From an uncultured Sulfurimonas sp. (GTDB lineage: Bacteria > Campylobacterota > Campylobacteria > Campylobacterales > Sulfurimonadaceae), in the NCBI GenBank assembly GCA_937900945.1, contig CALCGG010000192.1, forward strand, positions 1 through 33,765: a DNA stretch of 33,765 nt, in the 5' to 3' direction. This document shows, piece by piece, positions 16,359 through 23,635 of this stretch (the first letter of the stretch is position 1; each line of letters begins with the position of its first letter). The notes below the pieces were generated by a model. It saw only the letters and a program-made list of their open reading frames with translations. It was not told the origin of the DNA and ran no database searches. The translations under genes and the position numbers were made by a program.

Positions 16359-17119
16359 TATTTCAATTCCTCATTTATTTTACGCACAACTTTTGCATCC
16401 CAAAGAATCTCTTTATGATGTAAATCATCCAACTCTATATAAAATGCAAGATTTTTAACATGTTTTTTCAACTCTCTTGCATTTTCAATGTATGTTGTAC
16501 TATCGCTCTTACTTGCAAAAATATAGGTGGGAGTATCGATCTCTTTGACAAACTTCGTATTATCAAACTTGTATCTAAAAATTCTAGAAAGGTTTAGCCC
16601 ATATTTTTCTTTTGCCAAGTTTTGAATACTGTCAAAGGAACCAACCAAAAAAAGTTTACGTACACTCTCTTTACTTGCAACAAAAGAAGCAACACTTGAA
16701 CCTATAGAAAATCCCAGCAGATAAAAATCGCCATAATTTTTCCTGACTATTTGTGCTATTTTTAAACTATCTTCTAAAATATTTTTCTCATTTAAACGAC
16801 CACCGCTTCTTCCATAAGAGCGGTAATTAAATGTAATAATCCTGACATGTGGAAATGTGTTTGATAATCTCTTGATAAGCCCAACACTGTCGTGACTTCG
16901 TCCGGCAAAGAAGAGAAGTGTTGCACTAAAAGTTGCGGGAGTAAAAACCACCCCTTCTAGTTCAATCCCATCATCCGTTGAGATGCTCAGCATCTCAAAC
17001 CTCTTATCAAGTTCATCCTCTCGATAATATGTTGGGGAGAATATCATAAAATATTGCCACTGATAAAATGCAATACCTAAAATAATTAAAGTAAAAAGTA
17101 AAAATGCCATATAAATCAT
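16358..17119 (-). CDS. Membrane-anchored alpha/beta hydrolase
   Basis: 253-residue protein with an N-terminal membrane helix (about 3-20) and an alpha/beta-hydrolase domain. The oxyanion part reads LLFFAGRSHD, the nucleophile elbow is GFSIGSS with Ser as nucleophile, and a late DDLHHKEILW supplies the probable catalytic His. It resembles BEM46/YqkD-type serine hydrolases, with unknown substrate. I chose ATG 17119. TTG 17137 overlaps the -10 box, and ATG 17110 is also possible. No Shine-Dalgarno sequence is visible, so the message may be leaderless. It is coupled to the elyC-like gene by a one-base overlap, which suggests a shared envelope-related task. Confidence 0.8.
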   Translation of the reverse strand: MIYMAFLLFTLIILGIAFYQWQYFMIFSPTYYREDELDKRFEMLSISTDDGIELEGVVFTPATFSATLLFFAGRSHDSVGLIKRLSNTFPHVRIITFNYRSYGRSGGRLNEKNILEDSLKIAQIVRKNYGDFYLLGFSIGSSVASFVASKESVRKLFLVGSFDSIQNLAKEKYGLNLSRIFRYKFDNTKFVKEIDTPTYIFASKSDSTTYIENARELKKHVKNLAFYIELDDLHHKEILWDAKVVRKINEELK

Positions 17120-17125
17120 ATGGTT

Positions 17126-17133
17126 ATTATAGT
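17126..17133. promoter_or_regulatory. Overlapping divergent promoters
   Basis: On the minus strand TATAAT (17126-17131) lies six bases before the hydrolase ATG at 17119. On the plus strand TATAGT (17128-17133) lies 30 bases before ATG 17164, which has an AGGA box at 17153-17156. Both -10 elements share four base pairs within the 44-base region between the start codons. Confidence 0.45.
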
Positions 17134-17163
17134 ACAATTCGATTCAAATTATAGGAATCACAC

Positions 17164-17916
17164 ATGCAGACATTTGGAAAATTTTCAACAAATTTTGATA
17201 CAGAGTATTTAACTGAACATTACATATATATAAATGAAAAAGATGAAGATAGAGAAGATATAAAAATAACTATCGATGACTTGGAAAACATGCTCAAAAA
17301 TAGGCGTAAAACTGTTGCTGGAACTATCTTTTTATATAACCCGACCATTAGCCCTGTTGGTTATAACACAGATAAAAAACTCACCGACCAAGGGTTTGAG
17401 TTTGATGATGAGTTTCATGAACTAACCTTTAACAATATGATGAACCTTTTTTCCAAGTCCATCAGAGATGGCTACAGAGGCAAACTCATAGAGATAAAAT
17501 ATCTCTTTGGCATAAACAGACCCGACATTGAACCAACACCGATACTTGAAGAATTTGATGCTGATTTAAACAGATATAACTCAAACCAGTTTACCCGTTA
17601 CGACAAAAACCTAAACTATCACGACTATCTCAACATCAGATTGACCGGTAAGTTTGTATACTTTGCAAGTGGGCACAAGTATGATAGACATCACAAAGAG
17701 ATTATTAAATACGCCAGAAATATAGCGGCACAAGCCCAAAAACTTGGAAAAGAGATTTCATTTACTTACGATAATAATCAGTATGAGGATGAGTGTGTTG
17801 AACACTCCTATTTTCTAGCGCCGCTTGTTGCCGGCAAGATGAGAGACATACGTGCCAACGCATTTAAAAATGCTTTTAGAACGAACCCTCCGACTATCCA
17901 AAAAATAGGTTCATAA
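17164..17916 (+). CDS. Conserved-looking protein of unknown function
   Basis: 250-residue soluble protein, not recognised. No signal peptide, membrane helix or known catalytic motif is evident. Visible points: an acidic N-terminal third (INEKDEDREDIKITIDDLEN), a segment GTIFLYNPTISPVGYN, a His-rich GHKYDRHHKEI near residue 180, and a basic C terminus. The start has an AGGA box seven bases upstream. It is divergent from the hydrolase/elyC operon and convergent with a histidine kinase, so its neighbours do not point to a pathway. The full-length frame, RBS and balanced composition make it a real gene. Confidence 0.8.
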   Translation: MQTFGKFSTNFDTEYLTEHYIYINEKDEDREDIKITIDDLENMLKNRRKTVAGTIFLYNPTISPVGYNTDKKLTDQGFEFDDEFHELTFNNMMNLFSKSIRDGYRGKLIEIKYLFGINRPDIEPTPILEEFDADLNRYNSNQFTRYDKNLNYHDYLNIRLTGKFVYFASGHKYDRHHKEIIKYARNIAAQAQKLGKEISFTYDNNQYEDECVEHSYFLAPLVAGKMRDIRANAFKNAFRTNPPTIQKIGS

Positions 17917-17937
17917 CTACATTTTATGTTACATGTC

Positions 17938-17957
17938 AATCGGAGAAAACTCCGTTT
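17938..17957. terminator. Bidirectional terminator-like hairpin
   Basis: CGGAG (17941-17945), loop AAAA, CTCCG (17950-17954), flanked by AA upstream and TTT downstream. It lies between two convergent genes and is the most GC-rich stem in the area. The short stem and T-run make it moderate. Confidence 0.5.
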
Positions 17958-17977
17958 GGCGATGCTAAGTCCTTAAA

Positions 17978-19867
17978 CTACTGTTTTGCTAAAGCAATAC
18001 TAAAACAAACTCCACCATCTATATTTTCAGCTGACAACCTGCCGTTCATATGCTGTTCTATAATCATTTTAGACATGTAAAGCCCGATTCCTGTTCCATT
18101 TTTTTCATACTTTGTAGAAAAATAGGGTTCGAAGATTTTATTTAAATTTTCTGTTTCAACTTCTCCCCCATTGTTACATATTTTTGTGACTATCTCTCCA
18201 TTGATATCCTCTATTGTTATGTGTATCGCTCTATCTTTTTCTCTATATTCTACTAAAGCATCTTTTGCATTGTTAAGTATGCTTATAAAAACCTGTGCAA
18301 GTTCTCTTGGAAAAATCATAATCTTTTCATCTGTTGCAGACGTTAATTTACACACTATTTCATGACTTTCTAAACTTTTGAGTATAATATTAAAAGCATC
18401 ATTGACGACAGTAGAGATACTCTTTTCTTCTTTTTGCTTTTCTGATTTAAAGAAATTTCTAAAATCATCTATCGTATGAGATAAATATTGACTCTGGTCC
18501 AGAATCCCGTATGCATGCTTTTTAACTTCCGCTTCACTCATCGTCTTAAGTTCTATGTCAAGTAAAAGATTATTCACATCCATACTTATAACAGCTAGCG
18601 GTTGTCTCCACTGATGAGCAATCATGCTTATCATCTCTCCCATAGCTGCAAGGCGTGATTGAGCTATAATCATTTCATCTTTTTCTTTTAGTTTATTTTC
18701 ATACTCTTTTAGATTTGTTATGTCTTGTACTGTACCAAAGGTATAGATAGTATCCCCATTTTCACTGAATTTATGCTCCGCTCTTTCATGTACATATTTA
18801 ACTCTTTTATTGTCAAATAAAAGTCTATGCACTATATTGTAAGGGGTCTTATTTTTTATTGATAGAAGATATGCTTCATCAACTATCTTTTTATCATCTG
18901 GATAAAGAGTTTTAAGGAAAAAACCATACGAAAGCTCTGTGATATTTTTATCTATCTCAAATATATTATATACTTCATCCGACCAGATAAGTTTGTCGCT
19001 GAGAACATCGTATGTCCAACTCCCAAGATGTGCGATATGCTGCGCTTTTTCAAGTTCTTCTTTCTGTTCTTGCATTTTCTTTTGATTTTTAACATTTTGT
19101 GTAATAACACGAGCGATACCAAACAGCCCGATTATTTTTCCGGAACTATCTTTAATGGGATATTTTCTATTGTCAATCCAACCTTCCTCACCATTCTCAT
19201 CTTTAAAGGGTTGAACCTCTTCTATTTGTGAAAGTTTTCCCTTATAAATCTCTTTTTCAAGTTTGTAGTAGACTTCAGCATGTTCTTTTGGAAATAATTC
19301 ATAATCAATTTTACCAACAATTTCATATCCTTTGTTGTACCCCGTAATACGAGCCATACTGTCACTTGATGCTGTTAAAACATGATGCGCATCTTTGAAA
19401 AAAATAAAATCGTCTGTATGCTCCATCATAGCTTGAAAATTTATCTTAGTGACATTTTGCTCATCAGTATTTTTACTCAAATCTCTTACATCTATCAGCT
19501 TCGCTGTAAATATATCAGCATGTTTCAAATCATGATTTAATACTCTATCGAATTCACCCAGTAAGATAATAATCTGTCCATTTTGTTTTAAAATACGAAA
19601 ATGTAATTGAAAATTTTTAGGAGAAATGTTTTCAGAATTAAAAATGCAAAACAATTCAATATCATCCGGATGAATCACCGTAGTAAGTTCAATACCAACA
19701 TTCATCATTTGCTCATCAATATCAATATCAAAGAGATTTTCAAAGTTTTTTTCTTCAACATAAAATAAGAGCAGGCAATCAGTATAATAATGATAAAGTG
19801 GTATATGATTTTCTAGAGCTTTTATATTTTTACATTGGAGGATAGACTTTTCTGCGTTTATCATCAT
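17978..19867 (-). CDS. PAS-domain histidine kinase, no membrane segment
   Basis: 629-residue sensor kinase. PAS-like domains lie at about 25-125, 143-258 (FQAMMEHTDDFIFFKDAHH) and 278-388 (GSWTYDVLSDKLIWSDEVY). The dimerisation/phosphoacceptor helix has His418 in IAHQWRQPL, a sequence typical of Campylobacterota kinases. In the ATPase domain the N box (ILNNAKDAL, 530-538) and G2 box (GTGIGLYMSK) are normal, but the G1 box reads CNNGGE in place of the usual DNGGG/DNAGG, with Asn for the adenine-contacting Asp. No transmembrane helix is seen, so it senses cytoplasmic signals. No response-regulator gene lies nearby, making it an orphan kinase. A possible promoter lies in the AT-rich 19868-19982 gap. 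Confidence 0.88.
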   Translation of the reverse strand: MMINAEKSILQCKNIKALENHIPLYHYYTDCLLLFYVEEKNFENLFDIDIDEQMMNVGIELTTVIHPDDIELFCIFNSENISPKNFQLHFRILKQNGQIIILLGEFDRVLNHDLKHADIFTAKLIDVRDLSKNTDEQNVTKINFQAMMEHTDDFIFFKDAHHVLTASSDSMARITGYNKGYEIVGKIDYELFPKEHAEVYYKLEKEIYKGKLSQIEEVQPFKDENGEEGWIDNRKYPIKDSSGKIIGLFGIARVITQNVKNQKKMQEQKEELEKAQHIAHLGSWTYDVLSDKLIWSDEVYNIFEIDKNITELSYGFFLKTLYPDDKKIVDEAYLLSIKNKTPYNIVHRLLFDNKRVKYVHERAEHKFSENGDTIYTFGTVQDITNLKEYENKLKEKDEMIIAQSRLAAMGEMISMIAHQWRQPLAVISMDVNNLLLDIELKTMSEAEVKKHAYGILDQSQYLSHTIDDFRNFFKSEKQKEEKSISTVVNDAFNIILKSLESHEIVCKLTSATDEKIMIFPRELAQVFISILNNAKDALVEYREKDRAIHITIEDINGEIVTKICNNGGEVETENLNKIFEPYFSTKYEKNGTGIGLYMSKMIIEQHMNGRLSAENIDGGVCFSIALAKQ

Positions 19868-19982
19868 AATTACCTTTTAATAATATTCTTTAATAACTTA
19901 TAAGAAAATCAAATAAATATATAATCTCGTTGATTGTATATTATTCAACCTAAATAAAGAATAAACTTTTAAATGTCAATTT

Positions 19983-21113
19983 TTACAGCTTCTTTGCCCA
20001 ACGTGCAAAAAACCTTGCTGGCTGGACTCTTTCATCTATCTTTTTATCATTTAAGACATATTCTTTTAGCATTTTTGCCAAGTATGGAGCCAACACAAAA
20101 CCATACCCTCCGCTTCCATTTATCATAGTAAGATTTGGGTAATAACTATAATCATCGTAGTTTGGGTTTTTGACTTTAAAGTTGATATCTTTTTGAGCCA
20201 GCGTTTCTTTTGAGATAACCAACTTGCCGGCTATAGGCAAGTAATCAAAGGAACCGGATCTAAGACCTGTGTAATCTTTTAGAATCTCAACATTCTCTAA
20301 CTTCAATGTCCTTAAAGCCTTTTCAAGAAGTTCAGCTCTGCCTTCTTCTAAATCATAAGGCGTTGTTGCAGTTTGTGGATGGTAATGCACATTATGTGTC
20401 GCACCGATTGCCAAAGCACCGTCTTTAGAGGGTGAGATAGATACAAACTGATGAATTGAGTTTAAATTTTGCGTTGTAGTTTTCACATCAATTCTATGTC
20501 CCCAAACACCTCGAAGTTTAATATATGGCTCCTTTATGACACTTTTATAAGCGCCGGTCGCCAAGACAACATGTTTGGCAGAATATGTCTCGTTGATAAT
20601 CCACATGCACTCATCGTAAACCAAATCGTCCACTTTTTCATGTATAAATCTAGCAGACTTTGCCATAGCATGACACACGGCTGATGCATCTACAACACCA
20701 CCGGTCATGTAAATTTTTTCTTTTATTTTAGCTTCTGTATTTAGGGAGTTTAAAAGTTCAGTCGATGGACTTTGCAGTTTAAAATCAGTATTTGATTTAT
20801 AAACTTTCAAAATCTCAGATGATTCTTCATCCTGTGCAATATGTAATAATGGCGCTTTTATTAAAAGTTGAGGAAAGTTTTTCTCATAAAATTCCATGCT
20901 ATAAACAAATGCATCATGAAGCAAATCTTTTAAATCCCCGGCTTTTGAAAATTTAGGAGATATAAAAGCACCGGCTGCCCCGCTTCCGCCACCTGCAATG
21001 GAGTTTTCATCAAAAATTATCACTTTTTTACCTGCACCGGCAAATTCATAAGCGACACTGCAACCATTAATACCGGCACCAATAACTGCTATATCATACA
21101 TCTCAATACTCAT
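19983..21113 (-). CDS. FAD-dependent oxidoreductase, MnmC2-like
   Basis: 376-residue DAO-type flavoenzyme. The N-terminal dinucleotide fold is clear (IAVIGAGINGCSVAYEFAGAG, then the FDE acid and GGGSGAAGAFISP). The C-terminal end (LRSGSFDYLPIAG, then GSGGYGFVLAPYLAKML and PARFFARWAKKL) matches the oxidoreductase half of MnmC, which converts cmnm5(s2)U34 to nm5(s2)U34 in tRNA. In E. coli MnmC this domain is fused to a methyltransferase. Here only the FAD half is present. A D-amino-acid dehydrogenase or glycine-oxidase role is the alternative. Downstream of the DksA-like gene by 24 bases, so probably co-transcribed. Confident of the flavoenzyme fold, less so of the substrate. Confidence 0.8.
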   Translation of the reverse strand: MSIEMYDIAVIGAGINGCSVAYEFAGAGKKVIIFDENSIAGGGSGAAGAFISPKFSKAGDLKDLLHDAFVYSMEFYEKNFPQLLIKAPLLHIAQDEESSEILKVYKSNTDFKLQSPSTELLNSLNTEAKIKEKIYMTGGVVDASAVCHAMAKSARFIHEKVDDLVYDECMWIINETYSAKHVVLATGAYKSVIKEPYIKLRGVWGHRIDVKTTTQNLNSIHQFVSISPSKDGALAIGATHNVHYHPQTATTPYDLEEGRAELLEKALRTLKLENVEILKDYTGLRSGSFDYLPIAGKLVISKETLAQKDINFKVKNPNYDDYSYYPNLTMINGSGGYGFVLAPYLAKMLKEYVLNDKKIDERVQPARFFARWAKKL

Positions 21114-21137
21114 CTTTTATATTGCAGATGTAAACGC

Positions 21138-21476
21138 TTACTCATCCACAATTGTTCGAGCCATCGGGTTTGCTTCTAATCGCTCAATTGGAATCTTCTG
21201 TCCTGTTTTTTCACAGATTCCATATGTTCCTTTTTGTATGCGGCTTAAAGCAGAATCAATCTCATCGAGTTCATCTTCAAGGTGATGAAGAATCTTTTGA
21301 TTTTTTGTATTTTCAATCTCAATTTCTGCCATATCTCCATCATCGTCAATTTCATCTTCAGCCGCCAAAACATTCAATTCTGTCTGTAAAGTTTCAATAT
21401 TTTGTTCTACTTTCTTTTTTTGAGCTTTAAGGCTTTTTTGAAAACTATTTATGTCCAAATCATTTCTCGTTACCAT
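21138..21476 (-). CDS. DksA/TraR-family protein lacking the four-cysteine zinc finger
   Basis: 112-residue protein with the DksA layout: an N-terminal coiled coil (about 8-80) whose tip has the DxxDxA signature (Asp45, Asp48, Ala50), which in DksA reaches into the RNA polymerase secondary channel, followed by a C-terminal YGICEKTGQKIPIERLEANP. Canonical DksA has CxxC and another CxxC around this part. Here only Cys88 remains, so zinc cannot be held in the usual way. Zinc-free DksA forms are known in other bacteria. It likely modulates transcription initiation, perhaps with ppGpp. An AAAGGA box precedes the ATG. Probably co-transcribed with the MnmC2-like gene. Confidence 0.85.
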   Translation of the reverse strand: MVTRNDLDINSFQKSLKAQKKKVEQNIETLQTELNVLAAEDEIDDDGDMAEIEIENTKNQKILHHLEDELDEIDSALSRIQKGTYGICEKTGQKIPIERLEANPMARTIVDE

Positions 21477-21553
21477 GACAAATCCTTTTCTCTGATATTT
21501 TCAGCAAGTGTATCAAAATTAAATGAAGAAACTATGTATAAAACTGTCAATTT

Positions 21554-22045
21554 TTATGGATTATGTTTTTTCGGATAATCAAAAGATATTAGTTTTACAT
21601 TTTTAGAGCTAATCTCACTCCATTTTTTACAATCAAATTCAAGTTCAACAATTCCACATGTAGGGATATTTTCATCAAACTCAAGAAAATTCTCAACCAG
21701 CATATTCAATCCCGGATTATGTCCAAATATAAAAACCGTTTTAACTTTGTCCTTCAATGAAGTAATTACATGCTTTAATTCACCTCCATCTGCTTCATAT
21801 ATATTTTTATTATAAACGATAGGTTTGGTGAAATTTATCTCCTTTGCAAATATCTGTGCAGTCGTTTTTGCCCTCTTTGCAGGACTTGAGATTATTGCAT
21901 CTGGAGAGATATTTTTTTCTTTTAGTACTTTAGCCATAAAAGGTGCATCTTTTTTACCTCTTTTGTTTAAAGGTCTGTCATAATCACCTAAACTCGTGTC
22001 TTTCCAACTGGATTTTGCATGTCTGATTATATAAAGTTTTTTCAT
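21554..22045 (-). CDS. sixA: SixA-like phosphohistidine phosphatase
   Basis: 163-residue cytoplasmic protein of the histidine-phosphatase superfamily. The RHG-type motif is YIIRHAKSSW with catalytic His8. The second active-site His is in FIFGHNPGLNML. DYDRPLNKRGKKDA and SSPAKRAKTTA are typical of SixA. E. coli SixA removes phosphate from His in phosphotransfer proteins (ArcB HPt, PTSNtr NPr). The partner here is unknown, although an orphan histidine kinase lies 1.7 kb away. Length is close to E. coli SixA (about 161). It stands alone, with a 77-base gap after it. Confidence 0.85.
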   Translation of the reverse strand: MKKLYIIRHAKSSWKDTSLGDYDRPLNKRGKKDAPFMAKVLKEKNISPDAIISSPAKRAKTTAQIFAKEINFTKPIVYNKNIYEADGGELKHVITSLKDKVKTVFIFGHNPGLNMLVENFLEFDENIPTCGIVELEFDCKKWSEISSKNVKLISFDYPKKHNP

Positions 22046-22138
22046 AACATGTATTTGACTATAGATTTGTTAAGAATTTACTTAAACTAAAACTGAAAAT
22101 GTTAATATTTAATTAATTGTTGTGTCTTCATTTATAAT

Positions 22139-22738
22139 AAAGACCCTTGGAAAATCACCATTGACGGACTTGTAGAAAAATCATTTGATATTGACATGGA
22201 TAAATTTCTAAGCAAGTTTCAGCTTGAGGAGCGGATATACCGTTTTCGATGTGTTGAAGGATGGTCAATGGTAGTTCCCTGGATTGGGTTTGAACTCTCG
22301 CATCTTATAAAATATGCAAAACCTCTCTCAAGTGCAAAATACATACGCTTTGAGACACTTTACGACCCAGAACAGTTTCCTGATCAAAAACGTGGTGCAT
22401 TTGCAGCTCTTCACTACCCATATATAGAAGGCTTGCGTATGGATGAGGCAATGAATCCATTAACTTTGATGGCTGTCGGACTTTACGGTCATACACTGCC
22501 GCCGCAGAATGGTGCACCGCTTCGGCTCATAGTTCCATGGAAATACGGTTTTAAAAGTATTAAATCAATTGTAAAAATCACTTTCAGTGATACTCAGCCA
22601 CTCAATACATGGCAAGAAACGGCACCGAATGAATATGGTTTCTATGCCAATGTAAACCCAAAAGTCGATCACCCTCGTTGGTCGCAAAAGCGTGAACGAT
22701 TACTGGGTAAATTTTTCAAACAAGACACGCTATGTTAA
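22139..22738 (+). pseudogene. msrP: msrP remnant (periplasmic methionine sulfoxide reductase catalytic subunit)
   Basis: The translation is clearly MsrP/Yed[31 protein letters not shown] (the Cys that ligates molybdenum), [44 protein letters not shown] and [11 protein letters not shown]. Homology starts at KDPW (22139), in frame but without a start codon. The first ATG is 22196, giving 180 residues against about 334 in E. coli. A stop lies in frame at 22103. The Tat signal peptide and about the first 110 residues are missing. The C terminus stops at DTLC, lacking the final FNGYADQVA-like segment of about 20 residues. Without a Tat signal it could not reach the periplasm, so it is probably non-functional. 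It overlaps the msrQ remnant by seven bases. Confidence 0.75.
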
Positions 22739-23127
22739 AAAAAGCCGTCAATCTGATCAAATATCGTCGTACAATTGGTTTATTCAGTTTTTTTTATGCT
22801 TTTTTACACATGCTTAATTTTGTAATCCTAGATATGGAATTGGATTTATCAACAGTCTTGAAAGAAACACTTGAAAAACCATTTATCTATCTGGGAATGA
22901 GTACATTTTTGATTTTGTTATTTATGGCAATCACATCACTTAAAATACTTTTTGGAAGGTTTTATAAATACCATAAAGTAATATATATTGCTATTTTACT
23001 AGCAACTATACACTTTGTAATGGCACAAAAAGCACTCAGTATTGAACAATTTGGTTATCTTTTTATTATGTCTATAGTCATTATATTTAAATTCTTACAG
23101 CGCATAAAGAGATTAAATATTTCATAA
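22732..23127 (+). pseudogene. msrQ: msrQ remnant (heme membrane partner of MsrP), N-terminally truncated
   Basis: 131-residue membrane protein matching the C-terminal two thirds of MsrQ/YedZ: YRRTIGLFSFFYAFLHML, EKPFIYLG, an AITS element, and HKVIYIAILLATIHF. The three heme-ligand histidines map to His26, His81 and His94 (E. coli His91, His151 and His164, from memory). About 65 N-terminal residues with the first helices are absent (full length is about 210). MsrQ passes electrons from the quinone pool or Fre to MsrP. Its 5' loss and the 3' loss of msrP meet at the same point, as if one deletion removed both ends. The remaining frame is open and well conserved, so the event may be recent. Confidence 0.65.
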
Positions 23128-23226
23128 ATCTGCCTGAGGCTTCCAACTTCTTTATAATCAATCATTTCTTAGCATAACTTGAAGCATTCAATTGCATAAT
23201 CTCCTTTCTCAGATTTCAAAATAGGG

Positions 23227-23232
23227 TATACT
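23227..23232 (+). promoter_or_regulatory. Likely -10 box of the PAS / Cache-PAS-GGDEF pair
   Basis: TATACT lies 47 bases before the ATG at 23280, in the 150-base gap after the msrQ remnant. No good -35 box is seen. AGGAG at 23267-23271 is the RBS. The rest of the gap shows nothing clear. Confidence 0.4.
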
Positions 23233-23279
23233 ATCAAAGAAAAATATACCAATTAAATCAAAATTCAGGAGTATTGTTA

Positions 23280-23609
23280 ATGGAAAACAAACGTTTCATA
23301 AGAGCAGTATTAGATAAAAATGCCATAATTCAAGAGTTTCAGTGCACCTTGAATAGTGATTGTTATGATTCTAAAGATGTAGTTGGTAAAAATTGGTTTG
23401 ATATATTTATTGGTCCGAGTGACCATGAAAAGGTCATGAATGTTTTTAAATCTTTATTTGAAAAAGATGAAAAAAAATGGGAAACCTATGCGAATGATAT
23501 AAAAAATAAGAATGGGGCTCATATTCTTATTGATTTTAAAAATAGCATTGAAATAAGAGATGGTCAAAAATATATTGTTTCAGTGGGAACTGAACACTAT
23601 TTAAGCTAA
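23280..23609 (+). CDS. Single PAS-domain protein
   Basis: 109-residue soluble protein that is one PAS domain and nothing else: the strand-turn NKRFIRAVLDKNAIIQEFQ, then DVVGKNWFDIFIGPSDHEKV, then the C-terminal beta sheet HILIDFKNSIEIRDGQKYIV. Start choice: AGGAG lies eight bases before ATG 23280. TTG 23274 is only two bases from it. It ends 26 bases before a Cache-PAS-GGDEF gene, so the two are probably one operon, and the lone PAS could act as a sensor or partner subunit for that cyclase (inference). Two cysteines (SDC and QCT) are present. Cofactor unknown. Confidence 0.75.
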   Translation: MENKRFIRAVLDKNAIIQEFQCTLNSDCYDSKDVVGKNWFDIFIGPSDHEKVMNVFKSLFEKDEKKWETYANDIKNKNGAHILIDFKNSIEIRDGQKYIVSVGTEHYLS

Positions 23610-23635
23610 AAAAAATCAAAAAACAAAGAAATAAA

